Assembly: GCA_024803745.1 (NCBI GenBank)
Contig: JANJXV010000014.1
Coordinates: 124,001 to 188,000, forward strand
Reading direction: 5' to 3'
Length of the DNA stretch: 64,000 bases
Source: Megascapheus bottae
Lineage: Eukaryota; Chordata; Mammalia; Rodentia; Geomyidae
Under the pieces are notes generated by a model. It was given only the letters and a program-made list of their open reading frames with translations, did not search any database and had not been told where the DNA came from. This document shows positions 1-11,294 of the stretch, one piece after another (positions within the stretch are counted from its first letter, which is position 1; each line of letters starts with the position of its first letter). Made by a program: the position numbers and the translations under genes.

Positions 1-1265
1 AAACATGACGTTTACATCTCCACACTTAAAAATACCCAGTGCACAGGCTCAGTCCTTCCTCAGAGGTTTAGGATTAAATGATGAACTTTTTTGGTTTAAA
101 AGGTGCCTACAGCATATGGCCAATATTTATTCAGATGTGATAAATCACTTCTGTTTTGAGATAGCAGTGCAAGAGGGAAGATGTGGGTGAACAAAATTCA
201 CTAGAATTACCTAAAAAAAAAACTATATAAAAACATTGACTAATGTACAAAAAGGCCCCCAAGCATGAGTTAAATTCAATTCAAACAGAAGCCAAACTAA
301 ATGAATTATGTGTTAGCATCCAAACCTCTTTTGGATTAAATTTTATATATCATTGCATTCCCTTCCTGCTTCAAAAGCATCATAATTTTAAAACTACTTT
401 CTCCTTAGAATACTAATTGACACTATAGACTTTGGTTTTCAGGGCAATTACTGTATAAGAAAAAAATAATTTTTCAAAGAGACCTGTATAGTATATTTTA
501 ACTGATTAAAATACAATCAAATGTTATTATCAACAGCCCAAAAGAGCAAACATATTAGATAAAGCAAATCTCTTTTTTTAAAGTTTTCAGGGCTTAAAAT
601 GTGGTCTAATGGAAAAGGGGGACATAAATTAAGACATCTGATATTCCATGTCTTAGCTTTCAATCTCCAAAAGCAAACAGTACACAGCAGATCAGTACTG
701 GTTAGATTTCAAGTCACAATCAGAATCTGTTCTTTTGAGACCTCCTTTTGACCCATTGGGCAAAATTGGTTCCACAGCTAAATCAAAGTTCAAAAGAACT
801 AGTGTGACAATGATGTCATTGATCTAGAGTTGAAGCAGTGGCTTTCCACCTTGACATAATGGATTTGGGATGGAAGTGAAGTATAACTCAAGATCCTTGC
901 CTTCTGTCAAAGCAGGTAAGGCATTTAACATGCAGACTTGATAGGCTAAGTCAGGTCTGCTGAAAGGAATCCCCAGATGCTCATTAGAAAGCTAAATTTC
1001 ACAATACACCTCTGTTTACAGGACATGCAGAACCAATCCTTAAAGCCCTCTGAGTCCATCTCACACATGAGCCTGATCACCACTCAGACAGCTCACTGAA
1101 CTCCAGTCTACTTCTTGGCTATTTACAAAATTAATGGTCGTTAAAGTCAGTCAGGCCTATTTAGGGGTTAGAGCTGCACCCTAGAAACATCACCACTGAT
1201 TCAGACATACTAGCCTTTTTTGTGTGTTCTAACAATGTCTAACCCAATACCTAGTAAACAAGACT
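1..1265. other. Unique AT-rich non-coding DNA
   Basis: I see no gene and no clear repeat here. Stops are frequent in all frames. The one small structure is a near-perfect dyad at 808-821 with a TGATGTCA centre, which resembles an ATF/CREB-type half-palindrome; this may be chance. Confidence 0.6.
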
Positions 1266-1269
1266 ATAA

Positions 1270-1455
1270 ACGTTAGGCAAGACTCCCTGAGATTCTCTAC
1301 CAGATCTGTTACCTCCTATCTGTGCATCCTTGTTCAAGTTATTAGCCTCCATTCACCTCATGTTCCCTCCTCTGCAAAATGAAGGTAATAATGGTATTGT
1401 AAGAATTAAAGAAATTAAAGCATATGAAATCTTTACAATAGTAGCTAATACACGG
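1270..1455 (+). mobile_element. MIR SINE relic
   Basis: This diverged MIR (ancient tRNA-derived mammalian SINE) is on the plus strand. In order it shows the 'gttcaagttattagcctc' core, a 'cctctgcaaaatgaaggtaa' segment equivalent to the conserved MIR 'tcatctgtaaaatgggg' block, and then 'taataatggtattgtaaga'. The open frame at 1330-1590 that crosses it is not a gene. Confidence 0.75.
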
Positions 1456-1459
1456 GAAG

Positions 1460-2755
1460 ATCTCAGTATATTGAGCTATTTTTACAAATTTGTGCTTGGA
1501 GACCTTTTTAAAACATTGTCAAGTGATACATCCAGGATTCTAGTGCAGTTAGATACTGAAACCAGATGCTTGGAATCTGGAAAAAAATAGCTTCCTTCTG
1601 GGGAAGGATGCATAAAATCTTGGTAATCTGCTGGAACAAAGTCTATGTTTTCTCATCTTGCCTTGTTACAAATACTCTGAGATCTGAGCAATCTTTCCTA
1701 CAAACAAATAGTTAATTTCTTGTCTAGTCCAAACTGAGACACTCTGAGGGGTGTGCAAACATTTAAACTTCAGAAAGAATACTAGCCCCGGTTTGTCTAT
1801 CATCAGTGGTGCTGAATTTAAATTTTCACAAATTTATCCCCACTTTAACTCACGGCTACTAAGATAAATAAAGCTTTACCATGGGTTTACATGTCTCTGC
1901 AACCTACAAAGCCAAAACTATAACAGTGGGTAGGCTAACACAAAAGCTCTGTTAATTATTTCAGGAGACTCGCCTCTGTCCTTTTGTATCAATTTTCAAA
2001 AAACAGTAGTGATACAGAGGAAGAGGACATTGTATGTGGACATTACTGAGAAACAAATACTGATCAATGGGAAAATCACACAATATTAATGAGTTTAGTC
2101 TTAAGACTTTAAACTTATCATTTTCCCCCACCAAAAAAAAAAAAGATGTGAGCAAATACTCTACAATACTCTGATAAATACTCAAATATCTTCATTGGCC
2201 TGGCCATTTTTGTTTCAAGAAGAATATTGGGAACTGAGAAAAGCTGGTATTTGCTATCAACTAAATTTTACTTCCAATTACCTACTCCACTTCATTTTTG
2301 TTCAAATCTTCAATCATTGTCTTGCCTCTTTCCTCTGTACCCAAACTGACCCAAACTGTTTCCTATGCAAAAATTCTCATTTTGCCAAGCATTATTTCAG
2401 GAATGGATCACACTTAAGTTGAAGAAATGACTAACAATAAAATGGATGCTTTAACAAAAATAACTCTTGGAAACAAGGACTAAACATTATGTCTTAAATG
2501 AATGAAATTGAGAGAGGAATAGACTCTGTATATAGTCAGGAATACATAATGATTAAAACATGTAATTTTCCACCCACCCCATATGTCTGATTATAAACTT
2601 AGTCCATTATTAGGCAATTTTTATTATTATATATAAATAATTTCAATTTTAGTACTAACAGAGTCAATATTATTCTATTGAAATGAAAAAACTACCCGAA
2701 ACAAATAAGATTGTCCTACTAACTCCATGGATTCATTACATTTCAAAACACATTA
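1460..2755. other. Unique AT-rich non-coding DNA
   Basis: No repeat family or gene was recognised. Open frames of 74-75 codons at 1961-2185 (minus) and 2195-2422 (plus) have no domain-like composition and are expected by chance. Confidence 0.55.
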
Positions 2756-2756
2756 T

Positions 2757-2852
2757 TATTTAGGGATAGGGCAGTAAATGAGTGATCTGAGCTCTTGAAT
2801 AATATATGTAAGGCCCTGTATTTGATCTCCAGCATCAGAAAGAAACAAGAAA
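2757..2852 (+). mobile_element. ID-type SINE fragment (degenerate)
   Basis: A tRNA-Ala-derived ID-like monomer on the plus strand, ending in 'aaggccctgtatttgatctc' and 'cagcatc', which corresponds to the ID 'aggccctgggttcgatcccc' B-box region. It is strongly diverged. The A-box half is weak, so this call rests mostly on the 3' half. Confidence 0.45.
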
Positions 2853-3199
2853 GCACATATTTTATTATTGCACAAAATAGCACAAAAAATAAAAAATAAA
2901 AATCTTGTTTTGAAGAATAGTGTGTTTTGTTTTAATGAAAGCTGATTGGTTAAAGATTCAAATCTATGTATAAACATGCTTCTTATCAAAGTCCCTGTAT
3001 TTATGCCTTTATATAAATGAAATAAATGTGCATCCTCATCTACAAGTTAGATAATTTTCCATTATCTGGTTGGTAAGAATATTGAATTTAGGCATGCTTC
3101 AGGCAGTGACATAGAACTTGTATCTCAGCACCAAAACAGGACTGTAATGAGATGTACTAGGTAAAAATATATCGGTGACAATTTTGAGTTTCAGAAGAA

Positions 3200-3362
3200 G
3201 AAATGAACTTTACAATTTTAAGTGGGCGAAGTTGGGGGAGGGAAAGTGGGAGAAAAACAAGGGAGGGGCAACAACGTTACACAAGAAATGTACTCATTAC
3301 CTTATGTATGCAACTGTAACCCCTCTGTACATCACCCTGACAAAAAAATTAAATAAACAAAA
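3200..3362 (+). mobile_element. L1 3' end, older tail type
   Basis: A 5'-truncated L1 3'UTR. It carries 'gaactttacaattttaag', a G-rich tract (about 3222-3275), then 'aagaaatgtactcattacc', 'tgtaacccctctgtacatca' and an A-rich tail. The same unit recurs near 32.3, 33.6, 36.9, 40.1 and 45.8 kb. The 36.2-37.1 kb copy carries ORF2 sequence upstream, which identifies the unit as L1. Confidence 0.7.
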
Positions 3363-3549
3363 CAGAATACTGAGAATACAATTCATCAGAAGCTTATGAG
3401 TGGTAAAGGCAAAAAAGAAAAATGTACACATGGCAGATATGATTTCTAGGAAGAAAACTGTTGAAAAAGATGCGAAGAAACTGACAAGCAGATAAACCTC
3501 TGATTTTCAGCTGAATATAGATTGCGCAGTTCTAAATTATAGTCTCTGC

Positions 3550-3800
3550 GTCTGAGGTGATTAGGAGTGTTAGCTCTAGAATCAGGCTTCCTGGATTCCA
3601 ACCAGTCTCTGATCCTTAATAGTTGTACAATGTGGACAATTTACTTAGCTTGTTTGAACTTCAGTTCTGTTCTGTTTTGTTTTGTTTTCTCTTCTGGAGA
3701 CCAAGAAAATAATGGCTACCTCTCTCACAAATTTGTTCTGAGGATGGCATGGGTTACACCATTTGATTACCTGGAATACAGACAGCCACCAACACCATAT
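3550..3800 (+). mobile_element. MIR SINE relic with pyrimidine insertion
   Basis: Plus-strand MIR: 'ctctagaatcaggcttcctg' matches the 5' part, followed by 'caatttacttagcttgtttg' (the 'caagttacttaacctctctg' block). A T-rich stretch at about 3660-3695 replaces part of the centre. Homology resumes at 'aaaataatggctacctctct'. Confidence 0.7.
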
Positions 3801-3804
3801 TACT

Positions 3805-4635
3805 AGCCGAGATCAGCAGTAGACATTTCTACCTCTAAAATCCACTAGGTAATTTCTTACGTAAATGAATAGCTTACAACAGAAACAGTTTTAGAAACAA
3901 ATCTTCCCTGAACACAGTCATAAACATAAAGCAAACTATTAGGAGGAAGTCATGCCAGAAGCTGGGAGGTGTGAATAGGGATAAATGGGTCCAAAGTTTC
4001 ATTCAAACAAAATTAGATAAATTCTAGAGATTTGCTGTACAAAATTGTACTTCTAGTCAACACCAACAATATTAAATTGTACACTGAGAAATGTGTGAAA
4101 AGATGAGGACTTATGGAAATTGTTCTCACAAAAATAAAAATCATCTTTTTACATGTATCTGAGCAAAATCATGAGCACATGTTAAATTCTGATAGAATGT
4201 GTAGTGAAAGTTTAAAGAAAAAGGAAATACACCACCTATTTTTTAGAAGGGCTGCAGTGACAACCTAAAAAAAGTCTAGCAGCTTGAACAAGTAGTAAAA
4301 TGTCAAGTAATAAAGTAATAAAGGATGACCAAAAGTTCAAATATTAAACAGCTTAGCCATGAAATGCCATAAGTGCATTTGCTTCCAAGGATATGATGAG
4401 AAAAAACTTCAAGTGGTGCTGATAGTCAAGGGACCTCTGAACATCTTATTTTGGGTTCAGATTCAAAGCAGATTTCAATGTTATTGTCAACACTATCTTG
4501 AAATCATATTCTCCCCTTCCTTCTACCTCACTTATTCAGCATGAGACACAGAAGGAAATATCAGTCATGAAAACCTGTGAATGTTCCTTAGGAAATTCTC
4601 CATATATAATCAATACCAACAACCCTACATGATTT
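3805..4635. other. Unique AT-rich non-coding DNA
   Basis: No gene or repeat recognised. The 61-codon frame at 4359-4544 has no supporting features. Confidence 0.5.
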
Positions 4636-4639
4636 TATT

Positions 4640-4880
4640 AATTCCAAACAATATAATGAAACTCAATGCAATGCTAAATACAGGAATAGACAAATGGCAT
4701 GTTGCTTTTGCTCTCAGGTGTTCATGGTAGAGTGGGGGAATCAACGAATTAAATCACAGAGTGATGCTATCAGCACTACCTGAAATGCAGAAAGGGTGTA
4801 CCAAAAGGATGACCTTTATATCTGGGGGTTGAACTAGACTTGGAAGTTCACCAGAGAGAAAACAGGCCAGACATAGTGAA
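4640..4880 (-). mobile_element. L2 LINE relic, minus strand
   Basis: The plus strand reads like the reverse complement of a degraded L2 3' region: 'gtagagtgggggaatcaacg' (equivalent to 'ctagtgggggagacag'), then 'gagtgatgctatcagcac' and 'atgacctttatatctggggg'. It is heavily diverged and the boundaries are approximate. Confidence 0.45.
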
Positions 4881-5154
4881 TGAGAAAAGACACGTCAGAT
4901 CTAAAATGGAAAACAGCATCTTTCCATGTAACTGACATCGTGTGTCCTTAAACATTTCCCCACTTCTTCTATCCTTCAGTCTCCACTGAGTTCAATATTC
5001 TATAGCCCACATATGGTGACCATGAAAACAGGTACACAGTACAACTTATAGATTGTTTTATTTACCATCACACAGTGTATATATTGGTTATATATGTATA
5101 TACACACGAAACGGCGTGTTGCATACTATAATATACATGTTTTCCTTGTCAAAA

Positions 5155-5335
5155 GATGAGGAAGAGAGGAAGGGATGCATGATTGAAGGAAAGGAGGGAA
5201 AGAGAGGGGAGAAGGGAGAGGGAGGGAGGGAGGGAGAAGGAAGGAAGGAAGGAAGGAAGGAAGGAAGGAAGGAAGGAAGGAAGGAAGGAAGGAAGGAAGG
5301 AAGGAAGGAGAGAGAATGAGAAGGAAGAAGAAGAG
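5155..5335. repeat. Purine tract with (GGAA)n microsatellite
   Basis: A stretch of almost uninterrupted purines on the plus strand. About 18 uniform GGAA units occupy roughly 5237-5309, flanked by GA-rich variants. Open frames across it (5053-5319 plus, 5126-5416 and 5149-5355 minus) translate to low-complexity KEGR or LPSF repeats and are not genes. Confidence 0.95.
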
Positions 5336-5363
5336 AGAAATGCTTTCTGATGCACTATAGGAA

Positions 5364-5750
5364 TGTTGCTCTAAGGTTTTAGGTAAGAAAAGAGCACACA
5401 GGAAAAAATACGGCAAGTAGAGGAAAGTTTATTGGGGTAAACTCCCAGAAAAATCCCCTGGTCAGGACTAGAGAGATTATGCCCAGTCTTATTGCAGCAG
5501 GGCTTTTATGGATGGGGCAAAAGCTGAATGGATAGTCAGTGGGAATTCTCAGCAGGAGGATTGCTTTGCAAATGGGGTAATTCTGGGTCATCTTGCCCCA
5601 GGAACTGCTAGGCAGGTGGTGTTTTGTGCAGGGGAGTGGTTCCTGCTGCCTGCCCTTCCCCCTGCAGCCTGGCAGTTGCTACATTTCACTTGATGGAGAA
5701 ATGAGCCTGAATCTGAATCAATTGGGGGGGGGCAGGAACTGTATTTAACA
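5364..5750 (-). mobile_element. Probable solo LTR of an endogenous retrovirus
   Basis: A 387-bp segment, clearly more GC-rich than its flanks, is bounded by TGTT and AACA on either strand, as LTR ends are. On the minus strand it has a TATA-like 'ataaaag' (plus 5503-5509) and about 75 nt downstream an AATAAA polyadenylation signal (plus 5428-5433), the order and spacing of an LTR promoter and R region. No gag, pol or env remnant lies beside it, so it would be a solo LTR. I found no convincing 4-6 bp TSD and cannot name the family. The short open frames at 5379-5800 are incidental. Confidence 0.55.
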
Positions 5751-5754
5751 GATA

Positions 5755-6850
5755 TTTCAGAAGTAAGGACCGATGCAACCAGTTGGCTAAAAGAGAACAT
5801 GGAAAAATTAATAAGTAATGAATGTCCTCACACATTTTAGGAGGACAAAGGTGCCAAGTAATCTGGAGAACAGAATCGAATTCATATGAACAAAGGGAGT
5901 TGAAGTGCCTGCAAAGAATTCAGATTGTGACATCCAAATCAAAGAGAGCAACATGGGTTAGGAAGTCTGGATAAATGAGAGACAGCAGTGCTGAGTGTAG
6001 CATGAGGGGATGGTCTTGTGTGCACCCCATGCTGAAGCAGGAGGGTGGTAACAATATCAAAGAGATGTTGGTGCTTTAAGGACACACAGGTGGAGCCAAA
6101 CCAAGAAGAGACAAAAGAGGATATAAGAAAGAACATGAGATTTTAGAAATCAACAGAATGGACAAGGGGTGTGATATTTGCAGGATTAAGATTCAAAGTA
6201 AAATTCTAATAAATCATTTTTCAAGTACTGGTAGAGAAGTCTCTTGACATTTTAAGCTACGATGAAGCTTAATGAAGCTGGATGTCAATAAGGCACATAG
6301 TGTAAGATGAATAAAGGAGGAAAGAGTTGCTCCCAGATGCAACAAAGAACCATGGTCTTTCATATTCTGTTGTATTTATATTTTAAGAACTTTCCTTTGT
6401 AAAACAAGCAAACATAAACACAAAAGTGAATTAGACATTGATTAGACACTGAAACAGAAAACCATTATCTAGAAAATAATGCCTTTAACTGTTTTTCAAG
6501 CACATTAAAATTTTCTTTCTGAAGGTTGCATGAAGTTGCTGTTACTTTATCAGCATGGTAACTGGAAGAAGTAGTTGAGGGATCAATTATTACAATAAAA
6601 AAATCCCTTCAACTTATAGCTGAATTCCAAATAGATAAAGCACTATGGAACAGTTTTACATGTAAATTTTCGACAAAACTACAATGAAAAAAAGTTATCT
6701 CATAGTTGATTTTAGTTTTCCAAATAAAAAGTGAAGATGTATAGTGGAATGAGCTGGTTTTCTATTTGGATGGTACCATTTTCACAACAGAGAAACGCTG
6801 GAAACTATGAAAACTCTTAACATAATTGAGTGGACTTTAAATCATGTTTC
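5755..6850. other. Unique non-coding DNA
   Basis: No gene is visible. Between about 5830 and 6140 the plus strand has a moderately purine-rich texture, like a very old repeat, but I cannot assign it to a family. Confidence 0.5.
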
Positions 6851-6851
6851 A

Positions 6852-7070
6852 GGTTGGGTGCTAGTGATTCATACTGGAAATTTCAAATCATAAGAAGGTG
6901 AAATCTTAGTATCCTGGTTTGAAGCTAGCCAAGGAAGATAAATCCAAGAGACTTTTATCTGTAATTAACCAGCAAAAGGCTGGAAGTAGACATGTGGCTC
7001 AAAATGTGCCTTGAGCAAAAAAGCCAAACAAGAGCATAAGGCTCTGTGTTAAAAGCCCCAGTATCAGCAC
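6852..7070 (+). mobile_element. B1-like + Geo-like dimeric SINE, diverged
   Basis: The left half begins 'ggttgggtgctagtgattca' (7SL/B1-like 'gccgggcgctggtggctcac'). It continues through 'gtttgaagctagcc' and 'taattaaccagcaaaaggct', then the right half 'ggaagtagacatgtggctca'. A run of A follows shortly after the end. Mutations and a small deletion in the right half indicate an old copy. Confidence 0.65.
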
Positions 7071-7482
7071 AATTAAACATGTGTAATACGTGTGTGTTTC
7101 AAAAAAAAAACAAAAACAAAAACCTTCCCCAAACAGGGACAAAGATGAAGATCCTTTCTTTAACCTTGAGCAAAGGCAGATCTACCTGATGAATACTTTA
7201 TTGAAATAGGGCTTGTGTTCAAATCTATGAGTAAAAATTACTCTGAATGGTGGGAATATGGTATTTTGATCTAGTTGCTTCTTCATGTGTTTTAGGATCA
7301 CACTTTCATTGTTGACTTCCAGTCACATCGGGGTAGTATCTTTAAAAAGACTGCAGAAAGACAGCATTTCAGAAAATAAAATGTTGCTCAACTTTACTCA
7401 CACCTCAATCCACATCACTGGCCTTCTGAGATTGTTTACCCTATTTTTTTTGTACTCTTTCTAGCTAGAGCTGTTTCTAGGG

Positions 7483-7498
7483 AAGTTTATGCTTTTTT
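7483..7498 (+). repeat. Target-site duplication, left copy (16 bp)
   Basis: The 16-mer 'aagtttatgctttttt' is repeated exactly at 9435-9450 and brackets the L1 between them. Read in element orientation it begins AAAAAAG, as expected after L1 endonuclease cleavage. Confidence 0.9.
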
Positions 7499-7917
7499 AT
7501 TCTTTCTTTTCTTTTTTTTATAATTTTTTATTGTGATTAATAGAAGGGTTGCATTATATTCACTAGATAAAAGGTGCATTACTTCACAAACATTGATACC
7601 CTTTCTCATGACATGGTACCCATTTCCTTCCCACCCTCTCCCCACTTATCTTGATTTCCCCCTTCCCAATCCAATTTCAAATAACCAATTAAGGACATAT
7701 AAAATAAATCAGATAACAAGGTGAAATGTTGTAACAATATGAGATAACCAAGGGATGGCAAAAGAGATGAGAGATAACATAGTGCATTAAGGACAACAGT
7801 CACTCATTATGATGGCTTTTATTTCTATATCCTGAAGGTCTTTACATATAGCATCATACTATATGTATATCTAGATTTTGTTCTATTGTAAATCTCTGCT
7901 AGGAGAGCCCAAGGTTT

Positions 7918-8845
7918 CTACTGATTATAACAAATGAGAGAGACTATTGGGTCTATGTTCCTTTGAATCTGGCTTACTTCACTTAATATGATTTTTTCTA
8001 AGTCTTTCCATTTCCTTACAAATGGGGCGATGTTGTTCTTTCTGACAGCAGCATAGAATTCCATTGTGTATACATACCACATCTTGTTGATCCACTCATC
8101 AACTGAGGGACATCTGGGTTGGTTCCATATCTTTGCTGTGGTAAATAGTACTGCAATGAACATCAATGTGCTAGTGGATTTAGTATGCCCTTGTTTCTGA
8201 ACGGTTGGTTAAATGCCAAGTAGTGGAATTGCTGGGTCATAGGGGAGCTCTATGTTTAGTCTTCTGAGGAACTGCCATACTGCTTTCCATAGTGGTTAAA
8301 CGAGTTTGCACTCCCACCAACAGTGCAGTAGTGATCCCTCCTGGCCACATCCTCTCCAGCATCTGTTGTTATTAGTTTTCTTGATCCTGCCCATTCTAAT
8401 GGGAGTGAGGTAGAATCTTAGAGTTGTTTTGATTTGCATTTCTTTTATGACCAGCGATATTGAGCATTTCTTCATGTGTCTATAGGCCATTTTTGTTTCT
8501 TCTTCAGAGAAGACTCTCTTTAAGTCTTTGGCCCATCTTTTAATGGGATGGTTGTTACTTTGGAGATTAGTTTGGGAATGATTCAATTTTTTGAGCTATT
8601 GATATATTTTAGACATGAGGCCTTTGTCCACTGTATGGTTAGTGAAGATCTTCTCCCATTCTGTAGGCTTCCTAATTAATTTACTAGCTATGTCCTTTGC
8701 CATACAAAAGCTCTGCAGTTTAATACAGTACCACTTATCCAGCCTTTCTCTGATTTGTTGTGTTTCTTGGTCCTTATTGAGAAAGTTTCGACCTGTGCCC
8801 AAGAGTCCTAGTGTATCTCCTATTCCTTCTGTAACAGCTTCAAAG
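7918..8845 (-). pseudogene. L1 ORF2 C-terminal fragment, broken
   Basis: Translates in pieces on the minus strand to the L1 ORF2 C-terminal region: '[18 protein letters not shown]', '[18 protein letters not shown]' (the cysteine-rich motif) and '[16 protein letters not shown]', ending near 'SQIQRNIDPIVSLICYNQ' and a stop at 7918. Frame breaks fall between 8166 and 8296 and near 8590, so no intact protein can be made. The L1 reverse transcriptase and endonuclease domains are absent. Confidence 0.93.
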
Positions 8846-8847
8846 AA

Positions 8848-9363
8848 AATAAAGTACCTAGGAATTATCTTAACTAAGAATGTAAAGGACCTTTTTGATA
8901 AAAACTTTAAAACCCTGGAAAAGGAAATTAAAGCAGAACTGAGAAAATGGAAAATCCTCCAGTGCTCCTGGATTGGAAGACTCAACCTCGTGAAAATGAC
9001 AATCTTGCCAAGGGCTATCTACAAATTCAACGCAATACCCATCAATATCTCAATGTCATTCTTTAAAGAAATAGAAGAGGGAATCCAAAATTTCATATGG
9101 AATAATAAAAGACCCTATTTAGCAAAAACACTTCTTAGCAGAAAGAACAGCACAGGAGGAATTTCAGTACCAAACTTTAGACTCTATTACAGAGCTATAA
9201 TATTCAAAACAGCTTGGTACTGGCACAAGAACAGGCCTGAAGACCAATGGAATAGATCTGAGGACCCAGATATAAACCCACAGACCTATGGCCACCTAAT
9301 CTTTGATAAGGAAGCCAAAAAAATACAATGGAAGAAAGACAGCCTGCACAAATGGTGCAGGTA
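8848..9363 (+). pseudogene. L1 ORF2 fragment, inverted segment
   Basis: An open stretch of about 172 codons, from '[16 protein letters not shown]' through '[18 protein letters not shown]' and '[18 protein letters not shown]' to 'KDSLHKWCR'. This is the ORF2 region just after the reverse transcriptase core. The stop at 9364-9366 replaces the conserved continuation, which can still be read as DNA to about 9434. It forms the end of a longer open frame from 8615 whose first part is antisense L1 sequence, an artefact of the inversion. Confidence 0.93.
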
Positions 9364-9434
9364 GAACTGGTTAAGCACCTGCAGAGAACTAAATTTCGAT
9401 CCTTCTTTGTCACCTTCACTAGAATTAACTCCAA

Positions 9435-9450
9435 AAGTTTATGCTTTTTT
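9435..9450 (+). repeat. Target-site duplication, right copy (16 bp)
   Basis: Exact copy of 7483-7498. It fixes the 5' (inverted) end of the L1 at 9434. Confidence 0.9.
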
Positions 9451-10635
9451 TTAAATAAAAAAGCAATGAGATTCTTTAATTCTACTAACCTGCTTATTTT
9501 ACTTTTGGTCTTCTACTATTCTGTGTAAATAACATCAAAACTGCTTTGAAAAATTGGTATTTATTTCATCATATGTATAAATACTTGAAGCTAAACAAAA
9601 AATCAAACAAACTGATGCTTTAAAATTGCTTATCAGTGAATAACTAATCAACAAAGTGACCTATGGTTACAACTTAATCTTCACAGATTTATGATTAGCT
9701 TCATTGAATACCTATTGCATAATATTACATATGATATACTGATTAAATGCACAGTATAACTCTGATATTGTAATTAGCATTCTGCATATACAATTGTATT
9801 TCCTTTAAAACATGCACGCATGCACATACATGCATGCACACACCCATATACACACCCACAACATTATAGCATATGATGAAATGTTGGAAGTTCAAAGAGG
9901 GTTCATCCAGGATCAGTTTACTGAAAGAAATACTTCTTAGTTGTCAGCAGGATATATCCTTTGATACACCATTCAATCATGCAATTCTTCATAAGCACAT
10001 ACTTTAAAAAAACATAAGAATCTTCTAAATAAAAGTTTTAATGCTTTATTACTTCACAATCCTAACCATCTCAGTTTAGGTAGCTTCACTTTTGAGGAAA
10101 AGCCTAAATTTGCTATATATAATTCCTGGATATGATGCCTATAATTTGGTCTATATGATTTGTAAATATTTGCACTTTCAAATAATTTGCAAACATATTA
10201 TTGTATTTTATTAATTGCATTTTACATTTTCTGACTGAAAAATACCTTAGATATTCAACCCTACTAGAATAAGCTGGTGTATGTTTAATCGTTCATTTAA
10301 ACTAGAATGTAGAATTTTGTAATTTGAATGTACTTTGATTCTACTTTTCATACAATCCTTTGTGAGAGATCTTTAGTTACTACATTGTTACAAAGTTAAC
10401 TGAAATAGTTATTATTAGACTTGGCTCTCTTGGTTTCTCTGCCCAGTAGTGTTTCAGATATCTCCCTCCCCATTCTCTAGTACTAAATTTCCATTTTGTG
10501 GTGTGTGTCTGATTATTGTAAAAAAAAAAAGAGAGAGTTTATAAGGGATAAACTGAGTTATCAATACCTAAAAGCATTTTCTGTCTATAATCATACACTT
10601 AGCATAAATATTCATTCACTTCTCCTTTTGAGGGG
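9451..10635. other. Unique AT-rich DNA with short CA tract
   Basis: No gene seen. An impure CA/TGCA stretch lies at about 9810-9862. The rest is AT-rich and shows no recognisable repeat. Confidence 0.5.
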
Positions 10636-10850
10636 AGGAATACTAAGAAATGAATTTAGGGCTTTACACTTACTGTAAAAGTGCTCTACGTTGGAGCCAC
10701 AACCCTCACCATTTTGTTTTTATTCTGCTTTTAGTTAGGATCTCTTGCTTCTGCTTGAAATGGCCTTTGATATTAATCTTTCTTCCTCTACATCCGTACT
10801 GGCTGGGATGACAAACTTGTACCCTCATACCCAGCCCTTCATTCATACAT
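10636..10850 (-). mobile_element. Dimeric ID/B1-like SINE, diverged, minus strand
   Basis: The plus strand shows 'gtgctctacgttggagccac' (reverse complement of the tRNA-like 'gtggctcaa...gtagagcac' A-box region). It ends in 'actggctgggatgac' and 'acccagccc', which fits the complement of a B1-like half. Substitutions are many, so the subfamily is uncertain. Confidence 0.5.
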
Positions 10851-10897
10851 TAATTTTGCTCATTTTTGCTTAGCTGTAAACCTTAAAATATTTCATT

Positions 10898-11290
10898 AGG
10901 GTTAATTTTGATTGTCATCTTGGTTGGGTTGAATAAAGTCTTCAATATCAGTGAGGTTATGGGTATGTCTGTGAGACTGTTCCCAGAGAAGAATGGCATG
11001 TGGGATAAGAACTAAAGGAGGAGGCCTTGCCCTGAAAATGGGAAGCAACTTTTGGTAGGTTAGGAGATCTGGGTAAAGCAAAAGTGGACAAAGGAAGCCT
11101 GCCAGTTCAGCTCACTCTTTGCTTCTTCTGCTGCTCAACTGCCAAGTTCTTCTCCCCCACCCCAGATTCATTACAATGGGCCCAACTAACCATAGTCTAA
11201 AGCCCGTGAAACTGTGAGGTCAGGAAATCCTTCCTTCTTAATGTTTGAGTCAAAACTTTCTCATGGCAACAGGAAAATGACTAATTCAGT
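10898..11290 (+). mobile_element. ERVL-type solo LTR (MLT2/MT2-like)
   Basis: The sequence follows the MLT2 pattern in order: 'ggttaattttgattgtcatc' then 'ttggttgggttga', 'gggtatgtctgtgagactgt' then 'tcccagagaagaatggcat', then 'agcccgtgaaactgtgag', and finally 'tcatggcaacaggaaaatga' then 'ctaatt' at the 3' end. MLT2-type LTRs belong to ERVL endogenous retroviruses. No internal coding sequence is present, so this is a solo LTR, old and non-functional. The family name is from memory of the consensus. Confidence 0.6.
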
Positions 11291-11294
11291 GAGT

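Larger units (their letters stand above)
7499..9434 (-). mobile_element. 5'-inverted (twin-primed) L1 insertion
   Basis: One L1 insertion of about 1.9 kb. The 3' part lies on the minus strand (7499 to about 8845): A-rich tail, 3'UTR with a C-rich (element G-rich) stretch, then ORF2 C-terminal sequence. The 5' part (about 8846-9434) is ORF2 sequence on the plus strand and comes from just upstream of the 3' part in L1 order. A perfect 16-bp TSD at 7483-7498 and 9435-9450 shows that both parts arrived in a single event. This geometry is the known outcome of twin priming. ORF2 carries frameshifts and stops, so the copy is inactive. Confidence 0.92.

Noticed and set aside
8615..9364. The longest open frame (249 codons, plus) as a gene
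   Set aside because: It starts in antisense L1 sequence and continues into the inverted ORF2 piece of the same L1. The frame is an artefact of the inversion junction.
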